Source of the DNA: Paragonimus westermani
Lineage: Eukaryota; Platyhelminthes; Trematoda; Plagiorchiida; Troglotrematidae
DNA: 64,000 nucleotides
Reading direction: 5' to 3'
NCBI GenBank assembly: GCA_008508345.1
Contig: QNGE01001252.1
Coordinates: 55,873-119,872, forward strand
The notes beneath the pieces are model-generated. The model did not search any database, was not told where the DNA came from, and saw nothing but the letters and a program-made list of their open reading frames with translations. Positions 23,576 through 35,797 of the stretch are shown here, in pieces. The position numbers were made by a program, and so were the translations under genes. Numbering within the stretch: the stretch's first letter is position 1; every line of letters starts with the position of its first letter.

Positions 23576-26500
23576 GAAACCTCTCTGATTAGTAAATGCT
23601 CTCCGTAGGTTTTACGTTTCGTACATCTCCTCGGGGAACAAATCAGACCCAATGAAAGCGATATTTGGGTTAACGATCCTAATCTGCTCGAACAACAACT
23701 TATACACTGAAGTGGGGCAGTAAAACCAAGGCTTTTAAGCGCTTTTTATCACAGGAAATTTCACAAAATGACTCAAATGACTGCACATCAGGAGACGACG
23801 TGATTAAATGCCCATTGATATAGACAACAGTGCTGTACCAACTGAACCAGTGGTATAGGCTTCCCTTTATTGATATATATATAATGGAAACAATAGCTAC
23901 TCTGTATCAGAAGAGATTCTATCTTAATCCTATATGTAAGACTGTTTGCACACCGCCATGATTTGTTCACATCGTGTATGTGTGTCACTTCTCTCAGTGT
24001 ACTGGCAAACTGTACACCAATGTTCCTCTTATTCATTTTTATTCTGTGCACCTTAACGTGTCTCCGTTACACACATGCACCGTCTAACTAATTTTATTTT
24101 CTCATCAACACGAAGGCGAGACGATGTGAGCCTTTGATCTTACACAAACTTGTGTCTAGATCCCCCCCATGTGTACTTACTAACGTTGGAAATTTGAATT
24201 TATGGATATCAGCATCTCATGGCTTGGTTATAACGTACAGAGGCAGTGATGAGGTCGACCTTAATGTAAGTCGACCATACTAACGTCATGGTTCGATGAC
24301 CAAATACAGGTCATCAAGTATAAGTTGCGAGTCCCGATGCAATGCCAGTCGCTGTTATCACCACCAGGGTATATAGTCGACCTGCGTCAGCTATCATACT
24401 GCTGTTTGTGTTACTGAATCGTCAGCCATAAACGGCTGTTCGGTTAAACATCAACAACGCTAGGGTCATTTCACGTCTCCGATATGTCGAGGCGATTGTT
24501 ATCCGGAAGCACAATCATTCCGGTGCAATCAAAATTTACTTCTTGTCAACTTTTCATTGCCTTAGTAATGGTAAAGTCTGTGAACCAATGGACGGCTGAC
24601 ATTTCATTCTAACCTGCTAACTGCTTAAGCGTGACTTGCCGAATCCAGTGGTCCATAATGAGCATGTGTAAATGTGCAATCAAATCTGTTATAAGACAAA
24701 TCATGCAAAGTAACGTTCCCAGTACAATTTCCACCTTATAGATGAGTTTTGTCATAGCAAGCATTAGGCAATAAACAACTCTATTTACTCCTTCAACGAA
24801 CCGGACTATATGACGTGAGCATTTTAAAAGTAGGTATTTTCCACTGGTTCACAAAACACAAGTAAAAAAACGACAATTTTGTAAACGAGGTAGTAGAATT
24901 TTCTGTGTTCTTAACACTAGTAAAATTCAATGAATTGTGTACTTGTAAATATCAGTATCTCTACTTGTGAAGCCCTGTACGGAGCTTGCTCTTCTAATTT
25001 CTTCGTGAGATATCGGAAGACGGCGGGCTACAGATCTGCGCTCAAAACTTTAGGACTAACATGTCACAAAACTGTATCGATGTTAATTGGAGAAGTAGGT
25101 TAATTTCTACCGTTTCTCAACTGATAAGCATTCGTGGTTTTAGCACCAAAATCTTGTAAGAATTGTTTACCCTATTAATTAACAGATAATCCAAATGTTT
25201 TTGATAACCCTTTGCTTTCAAATCCAAGGCATCCCATTTACATGGATTATTTATCAAAAAATTGGTCATTTTGGCTCCTGTGGTTCCTTGACAGTTTTCA
25301 ACTAATGAAGATTGATTGACGTTATCGAGAAGGAAGAAGCTTTAAAGGAATACTTGCAGAGAGTTTCAGATAACCTTAGTGGTCTCTGACTGCGTCAGAT
25401 TTTGTGAAAAATTAAGAAAATTTCTGAACGGCTCTCTCTTAATTTACAGTTAAATATGCTTGTGTTTATTCCAACTTGCTTCTTTGGGATATATTTCTGA
25501 ATGGCACTTGAGTATGTACGGTTTTCGTGCATCTTTCATGACCTCTGGCTTATAAAGAAGCCACGGAAATTGGTTTACATTAGTGGCTTAGAACAGCACT
25601 CTGCCACTTCAGTCCACCTGTTTTGCGAAGTTACATGTTACTACTTTTTGCGTCCTTATTGAGTAAATGACATTCCAAACACGCCTGGATCTGTGCATTT
25701 TAAGTACAATGGAAATCAGGTTAGTGGAGTCAACCTTAACCCAGTCGTACTTCAGTTGGTGGTCTCACTATGGTACCTTTATCCTAGTCAAACGAATATA
25801 GCTTGGTGACGATTTTACGGAAACACTCAGATATGTGCAAATCGGTTTTGAATGTTAAAGTGTGCGATGCACAGCAAATAACTTATGACATGAAAACCGG
25901 AAGCCTCTTGACAACAATAAAAATTGAACTTCATTAATATACCCTAAGTAGGTATTGTTAGAAGCGGTTCCATGATATCGACTACAACACGATTCGTATT
26001 GATCAAACAGAGATAACACATTATTCGTCAATCTAATGGACCATCACCGTAATTATTATCGCCGCTGTGCTCCCCCCACCTTACTTCATCCTTGCTGGAT
26101 CTCCGATCAAATTCCTTGTCAAATTACTTACTTGGCCACTTTGTGCTTGTGATTGCCCGCGGTACCAGTGAAGATGGAAACCAACGGCTTCAGTGGAATG
26201 GATGTTGTCTTACGATCCGCATTTGTCTGTCCTTTCATTCTAATGGTATTCAGGCGTTTCTGATAAGAAAACTAACCTCTCTTAATGTAACCTACTGCCA
26301 TTTGTAATTGTTTCTAACACGCTGTCGTCAACCATTCGTTAGTCAGCAACCGCCACTTTCCGAAAACATGATGGTCCTTGGCAGCAGGTTGATATCTGTT
26401 TCCATGTTGTGTAATCTTACCTAGTAACGTCCTAGGAGACCACTCCTAATGAACACCAGATAAGAATGCCCTGGAACGACAGAATTTGTAAGATGGAATA

Positions 26501-26899
26501 GCAGTTTGTATGCACGTCCCTAATATATGAGAATATTTACAGTGTAGCATGTAATGAACAGAACGAATAGTTTACCATAAAGTGTATTGTTGTCAACTGG
26601 GTTTTCGCAGTGATCAGATTTCTGATTTCAATTTGTTGTCTCCTTTAAGTAAGTGATAAAATCATCATAAAGGTCAGTAACCCCCATCAGCAGGTCGATA
26701 TTTTGGCGATAAAATCCATTTCAGCCTGGTGCTACACTGAAATATCTCTGAACTTGGATTGTCGTGATCTGCCATAGCTCTCCCCACCTCGTCTGCACCA
26801 TTTCTTTAGTTTTTTTCAATGTCTTCGACGTGTCAAAGTGATGAGACATAATCAAAGTCGTAATTCAACCTAATAGAATTTAATTACTCATGAAGGACT
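23576..26899. other. Unassigned DNA
   Basis: No gene recognised. A GTCGAC-containing hairpin (GGTCGACCTT and AAGTCGACC around 24,252-24,277), with a further GTCGACC at about 24,379, is the only local structure noted. Short (AT)n runs occur near 23,873. Confidence 0.4.
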
Positions 26900-27070
26900 T
26901 GTCTAATTGGCACCGATTTCTCCATCGTCATAGACGAAATAATGGAGGATTGTCTCCGGCACTCACCAGATGCCGGCGTGGACCTCCTACCTGGTGAAAG
27001 ACTGACGGATCTTGATTATGCTGACGACAAGGTGTTGCTGTTTGACAACTTTCAATCGGCACAAGTAATG
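26900..27070 (+). pseudogene. LINE reverse transcriptase fragment with YADD block
   Basis: The plus strand encodes CLIGTDFSIVIDEIMEDCLR, then HSPDAGVDLLPGERLTDLDY followed by ADDKVLLFDN and FQSAQVM. This matches LINE RT motifs B and C: GCPxxPFLFNxVIDEIM, a short insert, and LTDLDYADDIALL. The catalytic Asp-Asp pair of YADD is intact, though the usual Ile after it is Lys. The fragment ends at a single undetermined base, 27,071, and no RT sequence resumes beyond it. A stop codon lies just upstream of about 26,900. It is a remnant, not a working gene. Confidence 0.85.
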
Positions 27071-27071
27071 N
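27071..27071. other. Single-base gap (N)
   Basis: One undetermined base at the 3' edge of the LINE RT fragment, probably an unresolved repeat position. A second N is at 54,317 inside a SINE body. Confidence 0.99.
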
Positions 27072-27650
27072 TGATGTCTGGGTGTGTGACATTCATACAG
27101 CCATAATCTTTCGTAGGTACACAAGGTCCGAATGGTTGAGCATGAAATAGGTTTCATACACTCGTTGTCTGTACCAACTGAAATGGAATGACACGGACTT
27201 CATATTCACGCTTAACTGTATCTCTAGATATTACCAAGGCAAGGTGCAAAAATGTATAAACCTAACCTTGAGCCAGACCAGAAATGGATTGGATGTTGGC
27301 TGGCTGGAGTTCCGTCACGTGTGAATTGTTTGTGTGCATCTTTCCCTGAGGTCACTACTATTTCTTCTTGCGTTCTGCTCTGAATGACTTGCAAAATTGA
27401 GGGAAAATTGTTTGAAATTAAGATAAAGTGACATAACCATAGTAATTTTACCGTGGCTATGTGTTAAAAACTTAGCTTCAGTGTCTGGAGAAATGACTTT
27501 TCAATACCCTGCTATTTCTGTGGAGCTGACAATTTCTCATGAAGTCAGTCGCTGAAAGGTAAACATCATGTATACACGTGTGTCCATTGATTGTTACCTA
27601 TAAGTAACGTGGTAGATTTTATCATTTAGATGAGACTCAGTTGTAGAAAG
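27072..27650. other. Unassigned DNA
   Basis: No gene seen. The part next to 27,650 may be the body of the tRNA-like SINE on the minus strand. Confidence 0.35.
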
Positions 27651-27737
27651 TTGAGCGTCGGCTGGGTTCGAACCAACGACAGAAACAGTACACCCGAATG
27701 CGGCAAGCGCTCTACAAGCTGAGCTACGAAATCACAC
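27651..27737 (-). mobile_element. tRNA-like sequence, probable SINE head
   Basis: On the minus strand a tRNA-like fold is visible. A D-arm reads TAGCTCAGCTTGTAGAGCG (box A), and a T-arm has stem GTTGG, loop TTCGAAC and stem CCAGC (box B). The acceptor stem is poor, with about five of seven pairs including wobbles, and the anticodon and variable region is too long and irregular. A functional tRNA gene is therefore unlikely. It looks like the head of a tRNA-derived SINE unrelated to the 23.4-kb family. A decayed tRNA pseudogene is the alternative. Confidence 0.6.
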
Positions 27738-27769
27738 TGGAAGCCCAGAAATCCTACATTTGTACTTAT

Positions 27770-28010
27770 TTACCTGCCCAATTCAATGTTTCGTATGAAA
27801 CGTACCGAATGGCCAGCGGACTGTGTGCGTAAGCAGTATTTCTCAACGGTCCAGGATGGAATCCGCCAACGCCACCCAATGATTATAAACCTCGACTGTT
27901 CGAGTCGTTCAAAAATACCTACTAAATTCATCAGAACGAAGAAATAACAAGCGATAGCTTGTTCTGAGTAACTAGAATGAGTCAGGAAAACAGTCAATAT
28001 CGGTTAGGTT
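27770..28010 (-). repeat. PLE 3'-end-like dispersed repeat
   Basis: The stretch near 27,965-28,000 resembles the PLE 3' region at 1,905-1,940 (CAGTCAATATCGGTTAGG versus CGGTCAATATAGGTTAGG). The stretch at 27,900-27,935 resembles the DNA just outside the right PLE arm at 3,254-3,287. This is therefore another relic of the same PLE family end, with internal deletions. The minus-strand frame here has no recognised domain. Confidence 0.5.
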
Positions 28011-31000
28011 TGTAATCATTCATTCAGTGCCTATTGCAAATCCTGGATCTTCTGCAACTAAAATCTTTTGTAAAACTCTAATCCCTCATTTATTCGCCAC
28101 AAGCCTTCGCACATCAATTTCATGATCTGTGTCTACCGTGAAGCAAACGATCACAGAATGTCTGATATTCCATGTGATTTCGGGGTGTTTTTGTATCACT
28201 GAACTACAATTCCTTTGCTTTCCAGTTTAGGTTACTTTCAATTTCTTCTAAGGTTTGATTCCGATTGGGGAAATTAAGAAAACAAGGTTAATTTCCTGCC
28301 AAATGGCGCGTGAAACGCTCATTAAACCGTCTGAGTGAAAATTCTCCCCACGAATTGATAGTTCTCTTACAGATCAGTATATTCATCTCGCTATTTTATT
28401 TGGGCCACAGTCTTTATGAAGTATGTCACATTTTTTATCTCTTGAGAAAATTACTTAGTTAAGAGTGTAAACATTAAAAACTGCGGTTCCTTGTGAATTC
28501 CACTATGAAGCTGAATCACAACAATTTTTGTGAATGAGCTATGGACGGACAGCACACGCTCCGATAGTTTGAGTGGAACTTCTTTTTATCGTCAGTAAAA
28601 TAGTGACTTTTGGAAATTCTTATCTGAATACGTCAAGTAGTTAAGGTCCAACGCATGCAAACTATAAGTATTAGTTCCGCTCTCGGGATTGGCTTAATGA
28701 GGTAGGAAATTCTCTCTTATAGAGTGTAGTCGGAATTTTTACAAGTACCAGAAATGCACACCAGACTGCAAAATCCAACATACGAAGCATTTATCTAAAG
28801 AGAAAGGTGCCATAGTTCATCATGTGTGGACCAAACGAAAATTCTATCAACTGATTACCATGTTTCACGATGTTCCCTCTCAACCGAAAACTTAACTGAA
28901 CATTGCCAAACATTCCAAACATCATTCCGAACACTGGCTGTCATAACAATTACAAAGTGACAGTCCTTGGTGTGTAATGTTTATCCACCGTAACGGGGAG
29001 TAAAACAAGTTACAACCAAACCCTATCCAATTTTGTTTGCTTATAAACAATATTTTCGGCGTCATGTCCTTCTCATTCCATTTTGGTGGTCAATGAGAAT
29101 AATGGGATCCAGCTTATCTGATGAGACTGTTTGCTGTAACTGTTCGCGAAATCACATTGGGGCACAAAGTCTGGTGGAACTGAGGTACATTCTAATGTTG
29201 TTTGTGCATTCCAATACCCATGTCGGTTAACTTTCCCCGTAAATGGCAGTTTCATCTTTACTTTACTTTAAGACATTCGTCTTATTCTGTTCCATTCTCA
29301 GCCCTACAAATTAATTCAGCAACTTCTTCCTAAACTACTACGTTCAGTTGTGAATCAAGCACACACAAACGATTACCAAGTATCTTTGTAAACGCTGGAA
29401 CTCCTGTTACAAACGTAAGGGTTTTGGTCAGTGGCTTTCTCCTTACCATTGTCAAATGTATTTATTGTGTGATCGATTTGTATGTTTGCTTATCGTTTTC
29501 TGCACAGTCGTTCAGTACTTGGTGCTGGCTGACAACACCTTCAACCTGTTTGATAAATACTATATATTCTCTGCTATCAAGCGTGTTAATAGATTACTAA
29601 CTAGATGACCTGAGCTTACAATATATGTATCAGCTACAAGGAATTTTTGACAGTTATTCAGTGAATCGTACGCACTGTTTGAGTTGGCTGACCATTCGAT
29701 TGCCCGTTTTACAGCAGTGAGCAGAGGTTAAGGCGTCAAACATTGGGTGAACCAAGGGAGTATCCATTACCAAATGTTACTTAGCTATTGGGGTGAGACA
29801 ACGGAGGTTACGGCAATTCCTTCTAGCCACCAAACGGCGTTCAGCTGTCAACACGTTCGGCCTACTTAGGGCTTGACGTGATAGTTTTTATGTAAGTTTA
29901 TAAAATATCATCAACTGACCGGTTTAATTAGGCTGCAAAAGAGTGGCATTGATGAAGAGAAAGATTATCTAACAATTATTAGAGGATGCCGAAAATGGCT
30001 TGCATGCTATGAGATTGATTGACTGATCCTAACCAATACCCAACAAATTTTCGTAGCCTTAGTCTATTAAATTTCAATCAAATCCTGTCTTCTTTGGATT
30101 TGCTTACTGTTCTGTGGCCAAACTTAAGAAGGTGTGAGAAATGGAACTGCCATTTTGCACTGTTGGCTTCAAGATTATATTATTCAACCTCTTGCAAGTA
30201 CCTTTGTCGTAAGATCTCAAAACTTATAGCGGACTATCAGTAAAATCTAACCATCTACTTTTCCATGATCTGCTGCTAATAATGATTGTATAACCAACCG
30301 CTTTGAAAGGCGTCACACCCAACCAGCCATTAACGGTCACTTTTGTTAATGCAAATTGGTTGTGGATGTGTTTGATGGAATTGCTGATTTGTCTCCGATC
30401 GTGCATGGCTGTAAAGGTCAGCTTCATTGGCGCTCCATTCAGTGTTTGGCCTGAGCACCGTTGATCGTCTGATTGATTCAATCGATTTTTTTCTTGGCAT
30501 CACACCGTCACATGTACAATGGAGTTTAAGGACAACGTTCTTCCCTCCGTGACGCACGTGAGGATTCCATTGGCTAACTGAGTGCCAGATATTTCTTACA
30601 ATTGGGGGTGGACTTAAATCCACGTCATATTAAAAAGTGACAAAGTTTGGAACAGAGTTGAAATAATGTAAAGGGTTTTCTTGCCCAGATGATAACGAAC
30701 ACCAGTCTAGGAAATCATATTTCTCTTTAATAGAGAACATCTCCTTGTGTGGTCGGCACTCTTATTGCGAAGGTGAAGCGTCTGGTTCATTAGCAATGAA
30801 AGATTAAACACAGGTCCTTGATCTCTGATTGTTCGAAAAACTTCTGACCTACCTTCAAAGAGGACTATGCTAGAAACGGAAGCTGAGTTGCATTAACCGT
30901 ACTTCTCGAATCAATAACTAATCACTCACAGAAGAAAACTGGATCCCGTATCTACTGGTCAGAGGCTATAAGCTGGGATGTCGGAAATAATCATCTCAGT

Positions 31001-34000
31001 AGGATAATACGTTCCACCACTTAGCCATGCCAACATTTGTTCTCCTAACTACATAGGGCCCAGAGAATTCCTGGGCTCAGGTAAATTCTTCTGTCATACA
31101 TAAATAGAATAGAATCGTTGGCTGATAGTCATGCACCAAATTATAAAAACAGCCAACGTTTACCCCCTGTTTACGGATTGTTGATATTTAAACCACGATT
31201 CGTTTGCACATGCAACAACACCTAATTACTACCTGGTTTTCGGAGGAAATTCCCGATTTATTTCCTACAATCAGAAACAATATGTTTGAAGTTCGTCCCT
31301 GTTAAAGTTCAACAATGGCGCACAGTAATTTGTGCGCCTGCTCCCTGTGTGCCGAGTCTCAGCAACTAAACCGCCGATCGACTCTCTGTCAAGACGGTGA
31401 TCTGTAAACACTTGTGACTAACCGGTGAATGACTAATCTCGGTGAGATAAGATGCAACAAGAGCAAGCTCACGAGTCATCTAAATTGATCACCCACAGTT
31501 GATTTGTGCTGGCTTTTGTTGTCAAAAATTTGTAGAGAATTCAAACGATTTTACGTACAGGCTGTGATCGATTTTTCCGACTTAAAGAGGTAAGTAAACG
31601 GCAAAGTATAGGAAATAGCAGTGACCAGGACCCTAACTTGCTAACGCAAGTACTGGCAATTAAATTCAGGTTCGGGTCAGGGTTTGCACTAGAGATTAGT
31701 CACATTAGAGGCAGAATTTGAACCTGGCACTTAATAGTAAACAAAGCCCAGTAAAGAGCTCAAGGATTTTTCTTTTTAAGGGTCCAGCAGTTTGGCAAAA
31801 ACCAAACACCTACTTAGCTAATGCAAAACCTTCACTTATTCTCAGTTGATTTGGTTGTAAACAGCCAAACCAACCAACCCAGAAACAAGAATCCAGCGTT
31901 TGCCCCCCCCCGCGGTACAAATGTAAGGGCCTTTGAACGTACAACCCTTAACCGCCTATTTCAAGTATGCACATACTTATTGAAATTCCACCTGGGGAAC
32001 CACCTGCTGAACACGAAACTTCACACGTTTTATTAAAAAGTGTTTACGGATTGACTAAAGGAGTGGAATGTCCAGTGGTAATTTTGTAGTCCACCGGGCG
32101 AACTTTAAACCTGTTCACTCTTGACAATTTCCGCGGCGAGTAACAGTTTGAACCTTTAATCGTTACTAGCACGTATTCGTAAACTTGTAATTTGGAGAGA
32201 GATTTCGTTTTATGCTTCCTTGTTTCTGTAGAGGTCAGAGATTCGTTTTTCGTTGGACGGTTTACGAGGATAGATTCCAGTAGTCTTATATGAAGGTAGA
32301 TAAATCGAGGTTACACAGTGTTCTGTTAAAATCGAGCAACAGCAAGGCTGCCTAAGCCTATCGCCTCTAAAACGTGCGTCATTAATTCCCTTGGTGACTT
32401 GACCATCGTAGCATGGCTTGACCGATTGGTCATTAATGAAATGTGAGCTACTCGTTGGGGGCATTTCTAATTAAAGCTGTACAGAACGGTTTAGGGTTGA
32501 CTAGTGTACGGCCGTACGTAATCATGGGAACAAATGTATTGCTGTGAGGAACATGCAGGTCACTTCCAATAAACGAGAACAGGCTTGTTGCTTCTTCGAC
32601 AGCTGGATAGAAACGCATAATATGGATTCGCGTGAATTCACTCGAACATCATACGGTTTGTGGTTGGGCTCCCAGTTTCGGTTCGTGGGCCGAATAAAAC
32701 AGGAAGGTGGTCCATGTTGACTATCCGTAGCCGACTTTGAGTTGCATTTATCATGCAAAACCTTTGACCTTTCCCAGGCACCATGTTGAGTGCATTTCGG
32801 AAGCAGGAAATACGCTTCATAGTACGCCTCAGTGGTTTACGTCTAAACATATGAATGAATGTGGGAACAGTGTGAAGTGTCAAGAGCTTACTAATGTTCA
32901 TGATACTAAAATCTTCTCGGGGCACTCCTATTGAATACGAGGGAGTTTATCATAGGAGCACCTGAACTGGATATTACATACAAATTGATCGTTTGTTCAA
33001 ATCCAATACAATATCAGTGTATTGAGAACGGATCCGTGGCAATTAAGATCGGTGGATTAGTGCTGGAAAGGGGCAGTTTACCCCCAATAAAGTTCATTTC
33101 ACGGACAGTAAACTGTCGGGAAGGTTCAGCTCGAGGACGCCACATCCTACAGCAACTTCATCCGGAGGATAGCAGCTATTGGGGACGATGTGAAATGTAA
33201 TCAAGTTGCCGCGAATCCCTGGCGAAAAAGCAAGTAATAATACAGAGAAGTCGTACTGTGATCCGTATTATGTACCATCTAATCATTCATGCTGTTAAAC
33301 AATAGTAATACAATGTTCGGTTACGAATTAGAGTTACTAAAAGTAAATGCACTGTACCTTTGACACTGATGCCACCGTTTAAGGACACCCAACCGATCAG
33401 CACTAACTCCGACAGTGTTCGGGAACTCAATTACCAACAGGAGCAGAATCACACACAAAATTAATTGGGTTGGAGAGCCGATTAACTATTGGCTATAACA
33501 GTTAGCATATCCAGAAGTCACGTTGTCAAAACGACACACGTTAAATGCAGACAAGTAGATTAAATCAGCAGAAATGTTTTAAGCCATTATCAAACGTAGC
33601 AACTAGTCAACTGCTCATTTTCTTGCAAACCCTTCTCCGCTTAAGGAGTGGAGACTAATTATTCTGTCTTATACATCGTTTGTGAAGTGGAACCGGAACG
33701 ACGAACGTTCTTACTTCCTTTTACTAATCTGTACTTTTTCACCCCCGCTGTTCGTAATCACGCATTCCTGGTGTGTCTTGAACTTGTGGTGTCGTACTAA
33801 AATATTTCCGAATTTGTTGTGCTGATAGCCTCTAAATTTAGCGTAATCCTACTTTAAACAGAAATACCTTCAGATGCAATCAAGACAACAACGTTATCCT
33901 TGGAACGCTGAGTGACGCGCGGGCTAATCGGGTCTGAAAGTTTAAAACAAGTCAGTGCGGCTACTATGATAAGATTATAAGCAACTCTTATGAATGAGAT

Positions 34001-34839
34001 GAGTAGTACAACAAACCTAAGTTATTCAAGTTCACAGGGAATAAACCAACAGGTGGACTCTGTCGGCCGAAGTACACACACAAAAGAGAATACTCGAATA
34101 AGGCTAGCAATCAAATACGAAAGTAGTTAGTCAGTCTCTGGACAATGCATGCATGCGGATTAAGGGCATACCAACCAGCCAGTTGAACACAACGCAGAAG
34201 GAGGTTGGATAGGAACAGGCCGACAGACGCTCGCATGGTGACGCCCTGAGCTCTCGGGTAGGCGTGCAAGCAAAGTACACATCTTCACGGTTGGAAAGTT
34301 CACCACAGCATGTGTAGCAAACAAGATTTGCATTTGGAAGATCAACGAGGGCTTCTTGACAAACATGAAAGTTCACCAAGAAAATTGGGGAGATAATCAC
34401 GTGATCGCGAAAAAAGTGTGCACGGACTAGAAATGTCAAGGGAATTTTCCATTCAGGTAACACCTATAGTTCCGTATACGCTGCCTGAATTCCTAGCTGT
34501 GTAAACAACGGTAACAGGGACCACCTTATCCGAAGGTTTACTTGGAAGCTCATAACACACAAGCATATTCGCATTCATATACAAACACACATACGGTTAA
34601 GTGTAAGAGGCGAAAACCGGAGGGTCGGCATGTATTGTGCCGTTTCAAATCCACATTAAGATCCGTTGTTAAGTAAAATTATAGAAAATTTACACAATGG
34701 TTATCGGCTCGTCAGCCTGTTTGTCCGTCTGTTGCTCGTCTTCGCCGTATTTGTGTACCAAATTTGATTTAATGAGTGTCGAGGTCAATGTGTCTGTTAG
34801 GAGCATTGTGAAAGAAGATCGATGCAAGAATTAGTCATT
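28011..34839. other. Unassigned DNA
   Basis: About 6.8 kb without a recognised gene or transposon. Homopolymer C runs occur near 31,907. Short frames (for example 30,330-30,623 minus and 32,931-33,200 plus) show no family motif and are not called. Confidence 0.4.
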
Positions 34840-35797
34840 TCTGTTTCTCTGTTGCCAACCCGATCCCCTTGGCGTCCGCCAGTTCGAACTACTGACCTGT
34901 GGTTACGCACTGCTGTCAAAGGTGTGACCTGCTCTGCCCGTCTCAGCGCTAAGTGGTGCTCGTGTAAACGTGTCTTCACCTGTTCCTCAGTTTTGCCTAC
35001 GTGGGCTTGGTCACAGTCTTGGCAGGGGATAGATTATATTATGTTTACTCGTTCATGCGCTTCAACTGGATCTTTGATTTTGCAAGTCTTATTTCGAGAG
35101 CCGTTTGTTGACCTGTGGGCGATTTTGATCCAAGATTTCCCCATGGTGCACTCAGTTGCCCCGAGATTCCGTTTGTGTCAGACAAGCTGATGACCTTATT
35201 TCTCGAGTGGTTAGAAGCATCGTTCGGTCGGATCCCAGCGCACACGTTTATGAATGGCCTGAGGTAGCCGTTTGAGTGGATAACTTGTACAGATGTTCTT
35301 TTTCCCTTTTCTGTAATCCAGGCATATTACAGTGGGTGGCTATTCGACAAAATAAGGTTTGCACACAACATTTTTTGTGTGATCGGATGGTTACTAGTGA
35401 ACGACAGTGTAATATCGGTGGTTGTTGGTTTACCATATACCGCCGTCTCTATAATTCCGTCAAACCGTCTCAGCAATCGTACATCTAGGAATTGCATTGA
35501 TACGTTGATTTCTACCTTCTTGCTGAACTGAAGTTCCGGTAATAGCTCATTGATGGCTTCAGGGTAAATGTCGATCTCCGCAACAAATGTAACATCCAAG
35601 TACCTCAGCCACAATGTTATGCGGTACACCTGGAACGCAGTCCCTTCAGAGGAGTGCAAAACGACTTCAGCAAGCGGTCCTGATAGCAGTGGTCCCATCA
35701 GTGTTCCTTGTTGTTGCTGACATACCGTAATTGTAAATAGGCTTATATGCCAAGTTTTGCTCCATCTACGACAATGGCTACAATAAATACTTATCAC
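34840..35797 (-). pseudogene. Penelope-like element, divergent lineage (RT to GIY-YIG)
   Basis: On the minus strand the RT core reads QQQQGTLMGPLLSGPLAEVV, then LWLRYLDVTFV (family form RYVDDTFV, so both Asp are disturbed). Next come MQFLDVRLLRRFDG and YGKPTTTDITLSFTSNHP. After frame changes there are CCVQTLFCRIATHCNMPG, SGQLSAPWGNLGSKSPT and finally SIPCQDCDQAHVGKTEEQVK followed by TRLHEHH. The last is a GIY-YIG domain in which the YVG tyrosine is His and a stop codon sits where the first Tyr block should be. The HPITxKxxCVxTLFxRxxTHC block and the CxDC nuclease type differ from the other PLEs here, so this is a separate lineage. At least three frameshifts are needed. The N-terminal RT part is missing. 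Confidence 0.82.

Noticed and set aside
29118..29158. CTGATGA followed by CGAAA about 25 nt later (hammerhead-like)
   Set aside because: The intervening sequence forms no stem II and there is no PLE context.
34600..34660. Box B-like GTTTCAAATCC near a GGCATG stretch, possible SINE
   Set aside because: No box A at the right spacing and no similarity to the other SINE copies.
34822..35190. A 122-codon plus-strand frame
   Set aside because: It lies antisense to the divergent PLE, whose nuclease motifs are on the minus strand.
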